Shown here piece after piece: positions 45,239 to 57,140 of a stretch of DNA of 64,000 bases (position 1 is the stretch's first letter; every line of letters begins with the position of its first letter). This DNA comes from Lactarius indigo (Eukaryota; Basidiomycota; Agaricomycetes; Russulales; Russulaceae): the NCBI GenBank assembly GCA_025766275.1, contig JAFKAC010000060.1, positions 248,001-312,000 on the forward strand. Direction: 5' to 3'. The position numbers were made by a program, and so were the translations under genes. The notes under the pieces are model-generated. The model was given only the letters and a program-made list of their open reading frames with translations. It did no database searches and was not told where the DNA came from.

Positions 45239-48110
45239 GATGTCTAGTAAAGTAGAGCAGGTCCTTACTAGAATGCGACGAGCGGAAGCGAAGCGACAGG
45301 ATTTAGCCAGCATCTTGAAGTGGTCTTATAAAGGGGGCCCTCTTGAAAATTAGGCGCCGAATCATTTATGGATGGGACCCTGTCCAGGGTCGGGAGAAAC
45401 AAGAACTTGGCGACAGCGCTGCTCCCATTAGTGTGCCACGCCGCTGGGAGCATGATTGACAGAAGCCACCAGGAACTCGCTTTGTCAGTCTCAAGGGATG
45501 ATATTCAAAGATAAATAGCAAATAGCCAGTCGATTAGACACGGCAATATGCAGCTTAGGCTCTCCGTGCTTTTACGCACGTCGCTGCGGAACTGGCCAAT
45601 GCGGCCAATGAATCAAGTCACCCTTGCAAGTACGTTTGCGCGATGCGGGGACCCGCGAATGTGAGGCTCGCTCGTTGATACGTCCACACACGGGGCTGCC
45701 TATATGGTACGCGAGGCGCTCGGCAATAACTCGGTGTGGTGCACTGTCAATGTCAGTCACCATACTCCACGGGTCGAGTTACAGGGTATCGGCTCGGTAC
45801 AGGGCGTATACAAAGCTAGTTCGCATCCGATGCGGTTTGAGGGCACAATGGCATGGAGGCGATGTGGTGCAACTCCGCTTGAAGCTGCAGCGCAATTTCC
45901 GCGTGTGATGGAAGTGTCGAAGGGTACAGCGCTTTTCATAACACTCGCCGATTCATTTATTAGCACACAGCCGGACATCCAAACTCAAGAGCGGGGTTCA
46001 TAATTCAGTAGAGTGGGAAATTCTCGAGAAATTGAGCTATCATACATAATTGGGGGTTATTGAATAGATGTCTCGGAAAAATAGGGTTATTGAATAGTTA
46101 TCTGCGTTGCTAGTTCGGCATTGTGCAACTAGCGAGTCAGTGTCCCTGAGGGTCCGTCCGTCGTCCCTTTCAATCCCTTCAACGATGGTCTGCCGACTTC
46201 AATGACATGAAGGAGTTGGCTTTATCAGTGTCCTTGCATGGGCTGTGTGACTCAGAAATCAGCGATATCACTGGGATCACTGGATCAGTCAGTATCAGTC
46301 GTTCTTGAGTCCACCCATACATTGAACGTCCTCCTTACAACCTCACGACATGTCCGTTCCTCCCTCACCACAGACCTGCCAGGACATTACCATCCAGTGT
46401 GCGAGCCCCTTCACCAGAGAAAAAATGTGAGTTTTACTCTTTGTAGTGTTACAACATACTGACCTCGATGGCAGGCTTTCACCGCCACACCGCCACCACT
46501 GCAATATGCTGCACAACTGCAGCTGTCTGCCGACTCTATGTCCTTTGACACTACCACCCCGTCAACAACCACCTCCGCTGACTGTCCTGAGTGGAGTTGG
46601 AACGCAAAGCCTCAAGTGAGACACCGTGCAAAACGAACGGCCTACATCAAACAAGTAAGCTACCTTAGACCTGCCGCAAACTTAACCTCCAATTCACGTC
46701 TCTTTGTGCAACTCGAGCGGACCGTGACCAAGCCCCAAACCCGTGCTTGCGCTCTCTCCAGATTAGGTCGCCATGCTGCCACCACCGACCTGCGCATCCG
46801 CAAGCTTAAACAAGAATGCCCCAAGCCACTCTGCTGGAATGACGGACTACAGCGCCAACTACACATGCAGAACTGCAATTTGGCATGTCCTGTTGCGGCT
46901 CCCTCCACTCATCTGTCTCTGTGGACTACCCATCGCGACCTCAAAGGGGAGCGCATGTCGCAGAATGTCGACAAATTAATTTTTTTGGTTTCCTTTGTAT
47001 CCCATTCACCTACATGCGCGTCTGTATCGTTTTACTAAAATGTGTGTTATAGGACCCCAGCCAGACTCCTCCAAGTGTACTCACCACACGGCGGCTAATC
47101 GCCCTCATCAAATACCACCACGTCGGGCACACACATGCAAGAGCGGGGTCACTGGTAGCCTCACCCCCACAACTAAGTTGGTCGCCAAGATCGGACCAGG
47201 GCCGCAAAGTGGGGAGGAAAGGAGGGCCTTGCGATTGTACATTCAATATGAATTTTTCTCCCTATCCCGTCCCTGTCGGAATTGACATTGCTTGCACTAG
47301 ACTGAGTCCCTACTAGACCGAATGTCGGTTTTTTTAATGGTTTCCAAAACCAACAAGTATGATAGGATATATAATTTCGTTTATTACTGTAGTTACTATG
47401 ATTATTTTTTGTGGGAAAGAAATTCGGCATGATCACCGAGATGCCCATTCAACCCCCGCCTGTGTGTGTAATGTTGTAAAAATCGGCAAGTGTTATGAAA
47501 AGCGCTATAATAGCACACGAATGCTGGGACGAATGATGGGCATGGGCGAGGATCTGCCCAGTTCTGCTATGCAGTCCGTGTGTCGCCGCTGGTTGGAACT
47601 TGAAAAGTCTGAAACGAATGCTGGTAATTGGAACTCGATAAACGCAGTCAAAAGGAACGTCCGAGGCGCATAAACTGTGTTAACGAAACTAAATATGTCT
47701 AGTCAGCTTCAGTACTTGCAAAAACGGGTGCGAATGCGATGTTAATGACACAATGTGAAACGAACAGCGGGAATGATCCAGGTCTCAGGCCGGTTCTTCT
47801 CCTCACAGAAAAATGGGCTATCCCCCAATACTCGGAGAGCGCGTGACTGAGAAAGGTAGGGAGTGTCTGTGTGCGTGGCGTGTCTCAAAATTGCAGGGAC
47901 TGTTCAAGAGGCTGCTGGATTGGAGCATTGTGCAGGAAAAACCGCACTACGGATGTGATTGTTCATGTTTACGATATGCACTCAATTCAATCCTGTCCTG
48001 ACAAAACAACGACCACGTCTCTGCGACTTGGACTCTACGACTGGGACATAGGAAAAGGAGAGTAATGACTCTAGATTCTCTCCTCACATTTGTCGGAAGT
48101 GGCCGCTAGT
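45239..48110. repeat. Array block G, copy 1, and unassigned sequence
   Basis: This begins with the upstream region of CPL1-like copy 2. Parts at 45545-45910 and 47690-47860 match 57918-58420 and 58580-58790, so this is a second duplicated block with different interior content. A half MITE lies at about 45928-46035 and another fragment near 47483. A plus-strand frame at 46538-47038 (166 codons) has no recognisable domain and is not called as a gene. Confidence 0.6.
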
Positions 48111-48114
48111 CGGG

Positions 48115-49460
48115 GTCTCGTCGGTACCCAATTACTGTATGACAGCCTCAATCGCGAGACGGCACAACAAGCAAAAGCATTGGGAGAAAGGTGAGGACCT
48201 AGCCTTAAGAAGTCCCTTTCGTCACTCGATGTCAGAGAGGATGAAGAATTGTTTAACGACAAAGAAAAGGTTGGCTAGAAGCCGAAATTGACAGGGCCAG
48301 CGTATACACGTGGCCATTATCAACGAGTACACGAGCTAATGGACCATACAGCCTTATCGTGGGGCTCAGGCTCAAGTTGCGAGACACCAATGGTAGTCTT
48401 TCATCTCAGACGCGGTACCATGACGCTGTTATTTGTCCAAAGGGACGTGCTGCGGTGATCCTCACACGAGTCGATCGCGAGACGACTCAAGTCGAAGAAC
48501 GTGACCACCTTTCAGTCTTATTCCCTACTCTTAGTGCTCATCTCTTCCGTAGAAGGCAAATCGGCCCCAGTTTCCCAAGCTCAGCGGCACTGAACCGACT
48601 CGATTATTATCACCACCGCCGTCGTCATCCCCGCCCCTACTCTCCAAGCCCACACGTCCATCCCAGCGTGGCGCGCCGCCCGATGCGCCTTAGTCGTGAT
48701 GCTGTGCTGCGTCTGGACCGCCACACCTCTCGACGGTCCCTACCTCTTGACGAATTAGTTTAATACCTCGACGTTCGACATAACTATAGGGAACTGAGGA
48801 GCAACGTGCAATCGATAGAGGGATTCGCGATTGCAGACGATGCAAGAGACGATGAGCCTTCTATCAGATATGACGATCCCTACGAAAAAGGACTGGGCAC
48901 TTGTAGACGCGTTCTTTCCTAACCACGTTTTTCTACTTCATCCGGGGAGATCTGCTCAGAGGAATGACTTTTTACCAAGGTGACCATCAACGACTCACTA
49001 CAGACCTCACAATTTATACGTCACCCGACGGGGGTCTTTGGGGGGGTTTGCCTTATCGGACGGGCATCTCCCGCGTTTTGTCGCGACGCCATCGTTGTTG
49101 TCCCCCTCCCCTCGTCCCTCTGACCCCCTTCCCGTGCCACATAGACGCACCAGCACCAGGAGTGACTGGAGCAACGCGGTGCATTGGAATGCCACAGACG
49201 ACGAGGACCTTCCATGCAGCAGCAAATTGAAAAGTTGCTCCTATGCGAAGAACGTCCCACAAATACTTGTCTCGTTCAACAACAAGCTAAGCCCTCCTGC
49301 GACACCCATCTTGACTGTAATTGCCTCTTCCGCGCCTTAGACTTCCTCGCAGTCGTCTCCAACGCCAGCAGCTGTCAATGGCCACTTGCGTTTGATGTCC
49401 GTGCTCCCTGCGCGCCGGGAGGAGTATCAGAATCAGTGGCACGGAGGACAGGACCCTGAC
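48115..49460 (+). pseudogene. EPL1: EPL1 pseudogene fragment 2 (exons 4-7)
   Basis: Longer decayed EPL1 copy, from the exon 4 coil (CGCGAGACGGCACAACAAGC) through the exon 4/5 intron, exon 5 (GLRLKLRDTNGS), exon 6 (VDREDRHTSRRSLPLDELV-like) and part of exon 7 (GMTFYQGDHQRLTTDLTIY, then PYRTGIS). Introns are retained and there are many frameshifts and stops. Its 3' end runs to within about 330 bp of the NLR start codon. Confidence 0.87.
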
Positions 49461-49789
49461 TACGGGAATTGGCGGCGACGCGGTGTGTTGAGGGACGGCG
49501 GAGAGCCATCTGCATGCGGGGTGAGGCTATTTTCAATTCGTGGGCACGAAGGCGTAGGAGGTTATTGATAGTTCGAGTTGCGGCGACTGTGTCAATATTA
49601 TGTTCCTATTCACGATCAAGCAAGAACCCTGTGGACTCCCCGTGGGCCCACAAGTTGTTGTGTGCGCGTCTATTACTGTACGATTGTGGTGGCTCCCTGG
49701 GAATGTCAGGGCGGCTATCAGTCGTACTAGTACTGTCCACGACGCGTCCTGGTCGCAGTGCGTCCAACCAGGCTCCCTCAGCTGGCGCT

Positions 49790-52700
49790 ATGTCTCAAGT
49801 TCCTTCTACTTCTACTTCCACAAACTTCGAGACGATCTTTACGGCTGCTTTTGAAGCATACAAAAGGCAGACAAAGCGAGACATTACATCCCATCCCCTA
49901 GCCGTCCAGCTGTGGTCCTGCGACTCACCCAGTGCCATTCTCGCCGTACTTCGAACCCAGGTCCAGACATTCGATCGATCTCTGATTGCAGACGAAAGGT
50001 GGACAAAGTGGCTGGATCCGACTGTCAATGTCTTGTACGCATTCTCTGTGGCCCTCGGTAACGGTGTTGGACTGGTAATTCCGAGACCCTGACCCGCTCG
50101 AGATCTACCCTCTGATTAGAATAACGACAGATATTCCCACCTTCGAATGCGATCTTCGCTGGGATTGGTATCCTCCTCCAGGTGAGCATCTTTCTTGACT
50201 CGACGTGTGTCTTTCTTGACTCGACGTGTGTCTTTCGGTGACACCACTATCTTTTAGGCGGTCAAGGATGTCCGCTCTAGCGAAAATGCTGTCAAAGACT
50301 TGTTTGGCCGCTTGGAGTACTTCTTTAAGCGACTCGAGAAATATATCGAGGTCCGGCCGAGTGCTGCTATGGCGGACATTATCGTGAAGATCATGGTTGA
50401 GGTACTCTCGATCCTTGGGACCGTGACGCAGGAGATCGGGCAGGGACGAACAAGTATGTCCTTTCCGGTTGATGGTTGATACATACCCAAAATTCAACAT
50501 TCATGCAGAGAAATATCTCAAGAAGCTGATCGGAAGGAAGGAAGTGGAAGATGCGCTTCAGCGCTTAGACGCGTTGACGCAAGAGGAGGCTCGGATGGCA
50601 GCAGCAGAAGCCCTGGCAATCACCCGCGGCATCGATGACAAAGTAAAGGAGACCGGAGTAGCGATTCAACACGTTGTCAACCAAGTCACTGACTGGAACC
50701 GTACGTCATCGCGTCATCTCTTGATCTGACCACCGTCGATCATGAAAACTTGATCTCTTTTCACAGGGAACGAGTTACACAAGGACCTTCGAAAATGGAT
50801 CGCGCCCCCCGATCCATCTGTCAATTACAATACTGCTTCTGGTGCTCATCACGAGGGTACCGCAGCCTGGTGCACGACAGGGGACACCCTTACAGATTGG
50901 AAAGCATCTGGCTCTTTGTTATGGATTCAAGGAAAACGTACATACCCCATCAGTGTCTGAAGTCTTAAATTTCCACTAACGACTTCTGAATTGATAGCTG
51001 GCTCCGGGAAGAGTATTCTCAGGTGCGCGTTACCCGTCGCTGAGTTGCATCTTGGTAGCGTCCTAATCGAACTTATATGATTGACAAGCTCCGTGATCGT
51101 CCGCGATATCAAATCCATGTCCAGTGCAGGCTCGGCTTTCTTGGCCTATTTTTACTTCGATTTCAAGGACACAACAAAACAGGACTCCCGCGCTTTATTA
51201 TCATCCCTCCTTGTCCAACTCTCCGATCAATCAGATATCTTTTGCGATGTTCTTTCCTCCTCGTACTCCGCACACAAACGAGGATTGGAACAACCGACTG
51301 TCGACTCGCTTGCGCAGTGCCTCAAGGATATGCTCACGATGATGAGACAAGTGCCGATCTATCTGATCATGGATGCTCTCGACGAGTCTCCCAATGATTC
51401 GGGCATTCCATCGTCGCGTGAGGAGGTCCTCGAGCTGGTGAAAGAACTTGCCAATCTTCATCATCCAAATCTACGTCTGTGTATCACGAGTCGGCTGGAG
51501 TTCGACATTCGCACCGCGCTTGAGCCTTTAGCAACTCAACAGGTATCCCTCCACGACGAAAGCGGACAAAAGCAGGATATCAATGACTACGTCACTTTTG
51601 TCGTTCACTCAGATCGAAGGATGAAGAGATGGCGGGAAGACGACAAGGATGCGGTCATTGAGAATCTCACGGAGAAAGCAGATGGAATGTAAGCACATCT
51701 TCCATTCATCACGACCACGCAGTTATCTTATGTATCGAAACAGGTTTCGATGGGTATTTTGTCAATTGGAGGTTCTGCGGCACTGTTTCCCGACCAATCT
51801 TCGTCGTATCCTCGAAGAATTGCCCAAATCACTCGACGAGACATACAAGCGTATTCTAAAGGAGATCAACCATGCGAACCGGGACCACGCGTATCGACTC
51901 TTGCAATGCCTCGCGGTGGCCAGTCGTCCACTCCGAGTAGAGGAACTTGCGGAAGTGCTCGCGTTTGACTTGAACACGGGAGGGATCCCAAAGTTGGTCG
52001 CGGATTGGCGGTGGGAAGACCAAGAAGAAGCGGTGTTGTCAGCCTGTTCTAGTTTGGTTTCCGTCATCGTCGACAAAGGATCCCGTATCGTTCAGTTCTC
52101 TCATTTCTCCGTAAAAGAATTCCTGATATCGGATCGACTCGCGAGTTGTATGGAAGAGGTGTCCCGGTTTCACATCCCTATCGAACCTTGCCACATGATT
52201 CTTGCCCAGGCTTGTCTCGGCGTGTTACTTCGCCTGGACGACGGTACCGACAAAGATAGTGCCGAGAAGATTCCTCTCTTTCAATATGCTGCAGAATATT
52301 GGGATGGGCATGCGTCGATCGGAAATGTGGAATTAAAGATAAAGGACGCAATGGATTATTTCTTTGACATGGACAGGCCACATTTTTCAGCATGGGTCCG
52401 GATACAAGACCAATTCGAGTTTATCATGGATTCCACGTCTGGAAAACTGAGAGCCGTGCCGCCTTCAGCAGCTCCTTTGTACTACGCCGCAAAGAAAGGA
52501 TTCCGTGGTCTAGTGCAACGCCTGATAATGAAGCGCCCACAGCAAGTAAACCATTTGGGTGGTCGATGCGGTACCCCGCTGCATGCGTCAACAATTAACG
52601 GGCATATCGAGGTTGCTCAGTTACTGTTTGCGCATGGCGCCGACATAAATTCACGCTCTGCAGATAATTTGACTCCACTACACATGGCTTCATCCACGGG

Positions 52701-54408
52701 ACATCTTGAGTTCGTGAAGTGGTTGCTGAACCTTGGTGCGGACGTGAACTCCCAGAAGGACTGTCCAACTCCACTACATTATGCGGCAACCAATGGCCAC
52801 CTTGAGGTTGCTCGGCTACTACTCGAGCGCAACGCGGAGGTCAACTCCCAGAGTGACGACGGAGCTACCCCACTTCTCAATGCATCACGGAATGGACACC
52901 GCCATGTAGTGCAGTTTTTGTTGGACCACAATGCGGATGCGCGTATCCGTGACTACTACGGAAACACTCCACTGCGTTCGGCAGCGATCAAAGGCCACCT
53001 CGAGGTTACTTGGGTCCTACTCAAGCATGATACAGAGGCCAATTTCCAGGATGATCTCGGTAGCGCACTTCTCCATGCGTCGGCCACAGGACATCGTGAT
53101 ATTGTGCAGTTATTACTGGACCACAACGCAAATGCGTGTTACCATGATAGCCACGGAAACACCCCACTGCATTTGGCGGCGATCTACGGTCATCTCGATG
53201 TCTCTCGGATGCTACTCCAGTGCAATGCAGAGGTCAATGTCCGGAATACCGAAGGAGCTACCGCATTTCTTGATCCATCGTTACAAGATGACGTTACGCG
53301 GTTATTTCTGGACCACACTGTGGATGAGCATGTTCGCAACAAAGGACGTGTCTCATTAGTTCGTTGCGCAGTGTGTGATGGTCATCTTGAAGCTGCCTGG
53401 TCACTCAAGCGGTTCCTACTCGAGCGCCGTGTGGAGGCCAATGTCCACAACGAACCCTTACCCATCAATGATGCGTCCTTGGCGCTGGGATGGGGCAGCG
53501 TAGATGGACATGTCCGAGTCAATAAGGGAATGACCCCACTGTATTACGCGGCGTATTACGGCTATGTCGAAGTTTCTCAGTTACTCCTTGAGCACAACGC
53601 GGAGGTCAATTCCCAGGACGATGACGGATGTACCCCACTTTTCTGCGCATCGGCTAGTGGACGCCCTGATACTTTGCGGTTATTGCTGGACCACAATGCG
53701 AACGCACATGTCCGCAATAACAAAGGAAGGACTCCACTGCATTACGCAGCAGCTGCCGGTGACCTCGAGGTCGTTCGGTTACTACTCGAGCGCAAGGTGG
53801 AGGTCAATGCTCGAGATGACGACGGGTTGACCCCATTTCTCAGAGCGTCAGACTGTGGAGACCTTGATGTTTTGCGGTTATTTCTGGATCACAATGCGGA
53901 TGAGCGGGTCCACAACAACAAGGGAAGTTCCTCACTGCATCTGGCAGCCGCCAACGGTCACCTCGAGGTTGCTCGGTTGCTACTCGGGCGCAACGCGGAG
54001 GTCAATGCACAGAATAACGAAGGATTCACCCCGCTTCACGGCGCATCGGATATGGGACAACATGAAGTTGTGCAGTTATTGCTGGGCCATAATGCGGATG
54101 TGCACATCTCCGACAACAAGGGAGAAACCCCACTGCATTCCGCAGTGGCCGGCAGTTACGTTGAGCTTGCTCAGTTAATACTTGAGCGCAATGCGGAAGT
54201 CAATGCCCAGGATTTCGAGGGATCTACTCCATTACACCACGCGGCACGTGGTCGGTCTGGAGGATACCTAGAGGCTGTGCGGTTACTACTGGACCGCGGT
54301 GCGGATCCGCATGTATGCGACATCAGTGGAAAGTCTCCATCCGAAGTTGCCCGTGGTCCAAGACAACAGGAAATACTACAATTGTTCTCCCAGCACAATG
54401 CGGAATGA
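49790..54408 (+). CDS. NLR-type STAND receptor: Goodbye-NACHT-ankyrin
   Basis: Fungal NOD-like receptor, an intracellular STAND NTPase of the kind linked to non-self recognition and programmed cell death. Eight exons: 49790-50074, 50131-50181, 50258-50453, 50509-50700, 50767-50937, 50998-51022, 51089-51688 and 51744-54408, giving 1394 residues. The N-terminal 'Goodbye' domain spans about 9-215 (TNFETIFTAAFEAYKRQTK, WLDPTVNVLYAFSVALGNG, IFPPSNAIFAGIGILL). The P-loop GKPGSGKS (297-304) is split by two introns. Walker B is YLIMDALDE (about 400); CITSRLEFDIR and FSHFSVKEFL mark the NACHT and winged-helix parts. From about 749 to the end there are roughly 18 ankyrin repeats (TPLHxAAxxGHLEVxxLLL). 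The frame is open throughout, so it appears functional. The start ATG is the one before SQVPSTST; the frame is open further upstream. It lies in the CPL1-like array, next to an EPL1 pseudogene. Confidence 0.93.
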
Positions 54409-54435
54409 ACGGACGAGACAGGGGATGTTTGACTG

Positions 54436-56096
54436 TAGGTTACAAATCGAATGATAATCTGTAGTCCCAAGCGTTTATAGCGAGTAAGGTGTTGTCGTAG
54501 ACGAGACATCGAGATAAGAGGCAGACACCACCGCTCTCCGTAGGCGTGGTTTATTGGTTTGTTGTTGAATGTTCCGTGATTACGATCACTGTAGATCAAG
54601 TGATTGTTCGTGTCAAGGTTCCTGTGCAACTTACAACTGCAGAACGCTTACGTATGTAATTGTTCATGTTTACGACTTGTGTTTTACTGTACGATCGGCA
54701 CCCGATCATTTTATATTTATGGTTTTGAACAACGAGGTGCTCTTCCCTTCCTCGGGACTATCGCTTATCAAGCCGTGGCATTGCGACGGTGTTTCGTCTT
54801 GGTAGTGGGGTCTCATGGTCGAGAGACCTCCCACGTGTGCGAGTATCGTCACAGGTTTGACATAATCTTGTATCCTATGATAAAGTCACAAAAACATTTT
54901 GAAAACGAACAAAGGCAGAGGTTCTCCATTACTGTAATAAGCGCCCGTTAGACATGTTGCGCCATTCAAAATCCCCCATCCCCCTCGTTTCGCAGGACAT
55001 GAGGTGGGTGTAATTAGCGCGCACACCGCAAAATCGCTCTCCCGGGTTCGGCTGGCAGTTCTCCTTTGACAACCTCCATTCCATCAAACGATCGAGCCAG
55101 TGACGCGAGACGATGTACCTGAGGGGAGTAAAATTAGCACTAACTCGGAGCGCTGAGCAGATGAACTCGATCGAGTTGGTGAAGTGACAGGGCTTACCCA
55201 GGTAAGGATTGTCAACGCCGCACTACCGCCGCGGTGTCCAGAGTCCGTCCATTGGGGTCGTGTCGTCGACGCGTAGGTCGGGGCGATCTGATTGCGCACC
55301 TAATAGTACGACCGACAGTACCACGATAAGTAACACAGTACATAGTGTGTTTCAGTACACCTCTCGCGGGTTATTTACGTTACCCTTCCTTCTTCCGAGC
55401 TTCAAACCGCATCGCACTACAAAAGCACGGTATAATATGAGTGTCATTGTTCCGAGTACGTACGGTCTTGTACGGTCTCGTACGAAGAAGATCAGGCACA
55501 CCCTGGCCTTGCCATGTCTGCTCACCTCTCCCGCCCTCAATAAATCGTCCAAAGTGGCATCTGAAGAGCGATCGCCTTGATAAGGAAGCTGCCGCTGCGT
55601 TATTTTGGCGTGTGCCACAGACGCAGAGCCGGAGGTGGAATTTAGAGCTCTCAATCGCCGCCTCGAGAGAAATCGTCGTACTATTTGTTATAATCCTAAA
55701 TGTACCCTCCAAATTGGGGCGTCACACTGAAATCCCACCCAATTGGTAAATGCTGACCTCTACTCTTAGTATAACAGCACGGGAGATTCAGATCCTGGAC
55801 GCACACATGGAGAGAATTACCAAGGTACATACATTACCACAATTATTTCATCTACAGGGTGCGACAAGCATCCGAAAAATCACTACGAAACCAAACTAAA
55901 ACCCAATAAAGAAAGAGTAATGAAGGTACTGTATATCTTAAGGAGTGTTGAATGTCGTGGAGACAGTGGGGGGGGGGGTGATTATAGTCCAGAGTCTAGT
56001 TGAAGTTGTTATTTCCTGCTCTGCTCGCAAATACCGCGTTAGTGCCAAAAATTGAGTGTTGATTGTTCATTTCCCTTAAAGGGGGCGATGCTCCAG
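54436..56096. repeat. Array blocks H and D (copy 3)
   Basis: Block H, the 3' flank of the NLR gene, covers 54436-54680; block D follows from about 54770. D landmarks are GACCTCCCACGTGTGCGAGT (54821), GCGCACACCGCAAAATCGCT (55019), TTCTTCCGAGCTTCAAACCG (55390) and GCGACAAGCATCCGAAAAAT (55861). No gene seen. Confidence 0.78.
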
Positions 56097-57140
56097 TCAG
56101 TAATGCATCGCCTGCACGTACTCCTCGTCTTCCTCTGCCGTAGCGATGTGAGAGTGCCCGTGCCCGTGCTTAGACCTACAGCTCGTGCCGTCGTGTGATA
56201 GAACATATCCTGGCAGGCAGCGTCGCACGACACATTCGCCAGAGTGACAGGCGACGTCCGCAACACCGGGAAGGGCAGTGCAGTCCTGGCCGATAGGCGA
56301 GTAGGGCGTCAGGGGGAGTACGCATCCGCCACCTAAACAAATTTAATTTAGTGAAAATGGGCAAGGCCAGGCACAACTTACAGCTCTCCAGATCGTGCGC
56401 TGTATCGACGCACTCCCATGCTCGAGCGCCACCTCCAAATACGCCGCAGGCAGCCCAGCCGTGCCCCATCTCTGTGCAAGAACCGCTACCGACCCAGCGC
56501 TTTCTGGGGGGGAGGGGGTTGCTAGAGGGGCACGCGCCGGGAGCGACGCACTTGCCGTTGCAGACCACGTTGGGTGCACTGCAGGCGCACGTGGTTGGGT
56601 TCGACGGAGGAGAGGGCGTGAAGCCATCAGTGCAGGTGAATCCGCAAGGGTCTCCGTTGAGACACGTGGGCATGCCACGATCGGGGTAGCTACAGTGTTC
56701 ACTAGCCGCATAGCTTTGGATCTAAGAACAAAAAGTATAATCAGGCACGTTTCGAGGCACATTTTAGCATTTTCTGCGCACAATGGTCGTCAAGGTGTCA
56801 GCCACACCCAATTTTCCCCAAGTTTTGACAGCCAATATAGCGACTGGATCATTCTCCAGGAAAAGAGGGATACCAGACAGACAAAGGCACACATCTGTAA
56901 AACCATCATTTAGGAATAAGGACACTTGAGATCGATCAAGAGAGAGGGGATGTCGAACTGACCGGCGCCATGCAAAGGGACGCGGAAGAGCACGGCCAGG
57001 TAATCCGTGTTGAACGACGCGCACACGTCGAGGAGATCACGAACGTCCAAGGGGTGTGCATCCGGTTCACGCGACTGAAGAGACGACGCACGGGCCCCAA
57101 AGAGGAGGCTGAGAACAGGGAGGACGCGGAAGAGGCGCAT
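56097..57140 (-). CDS. CPL1/PriA-like cysteine-rich secreted protein, copy 3 (short C-terminus)
   Basis: Third paralogue; ATG at 57140, four exons. The signal peptide is MRLFRVLPVLSLLFGARASS. Exon 2 includes DVCLCLSGIPLFLENDPVAI and ends with a GTGCGC donor. The cysteine core is complete: CLNGDPCGFTCTDGFTPSPP, VVCNGKCVAPGACPSSNP, WVGSGSCTEMGHGWAACG, RAWECVDTAHDLESC, VADVACHSGECVVRRCLPGY. A TGA at 56099-56097 replaces the Gly codon of the tail, so the last eight residues (GLEHRPL region) are lost, leaving EEYVQAMHY. All cysteines are upstream of this stop, so folding may be unaffected. Copy 5 has the same TGA. TATAAG lies about 85 bp upstream. Confidence 0.82.

Noticed and set aside
46538..47038. 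Plus-strand frame of 166 codons
   Set aside because: No recognisable domain or splice context, and composition looks like non-coding sequence.
49469..49789. N-terminal extension of the NLR or a separate gene
   Set aside because: Most of this frame lies in the tail of the EPL1 pseudogene, and the family N-terminus begins at the later ATG.
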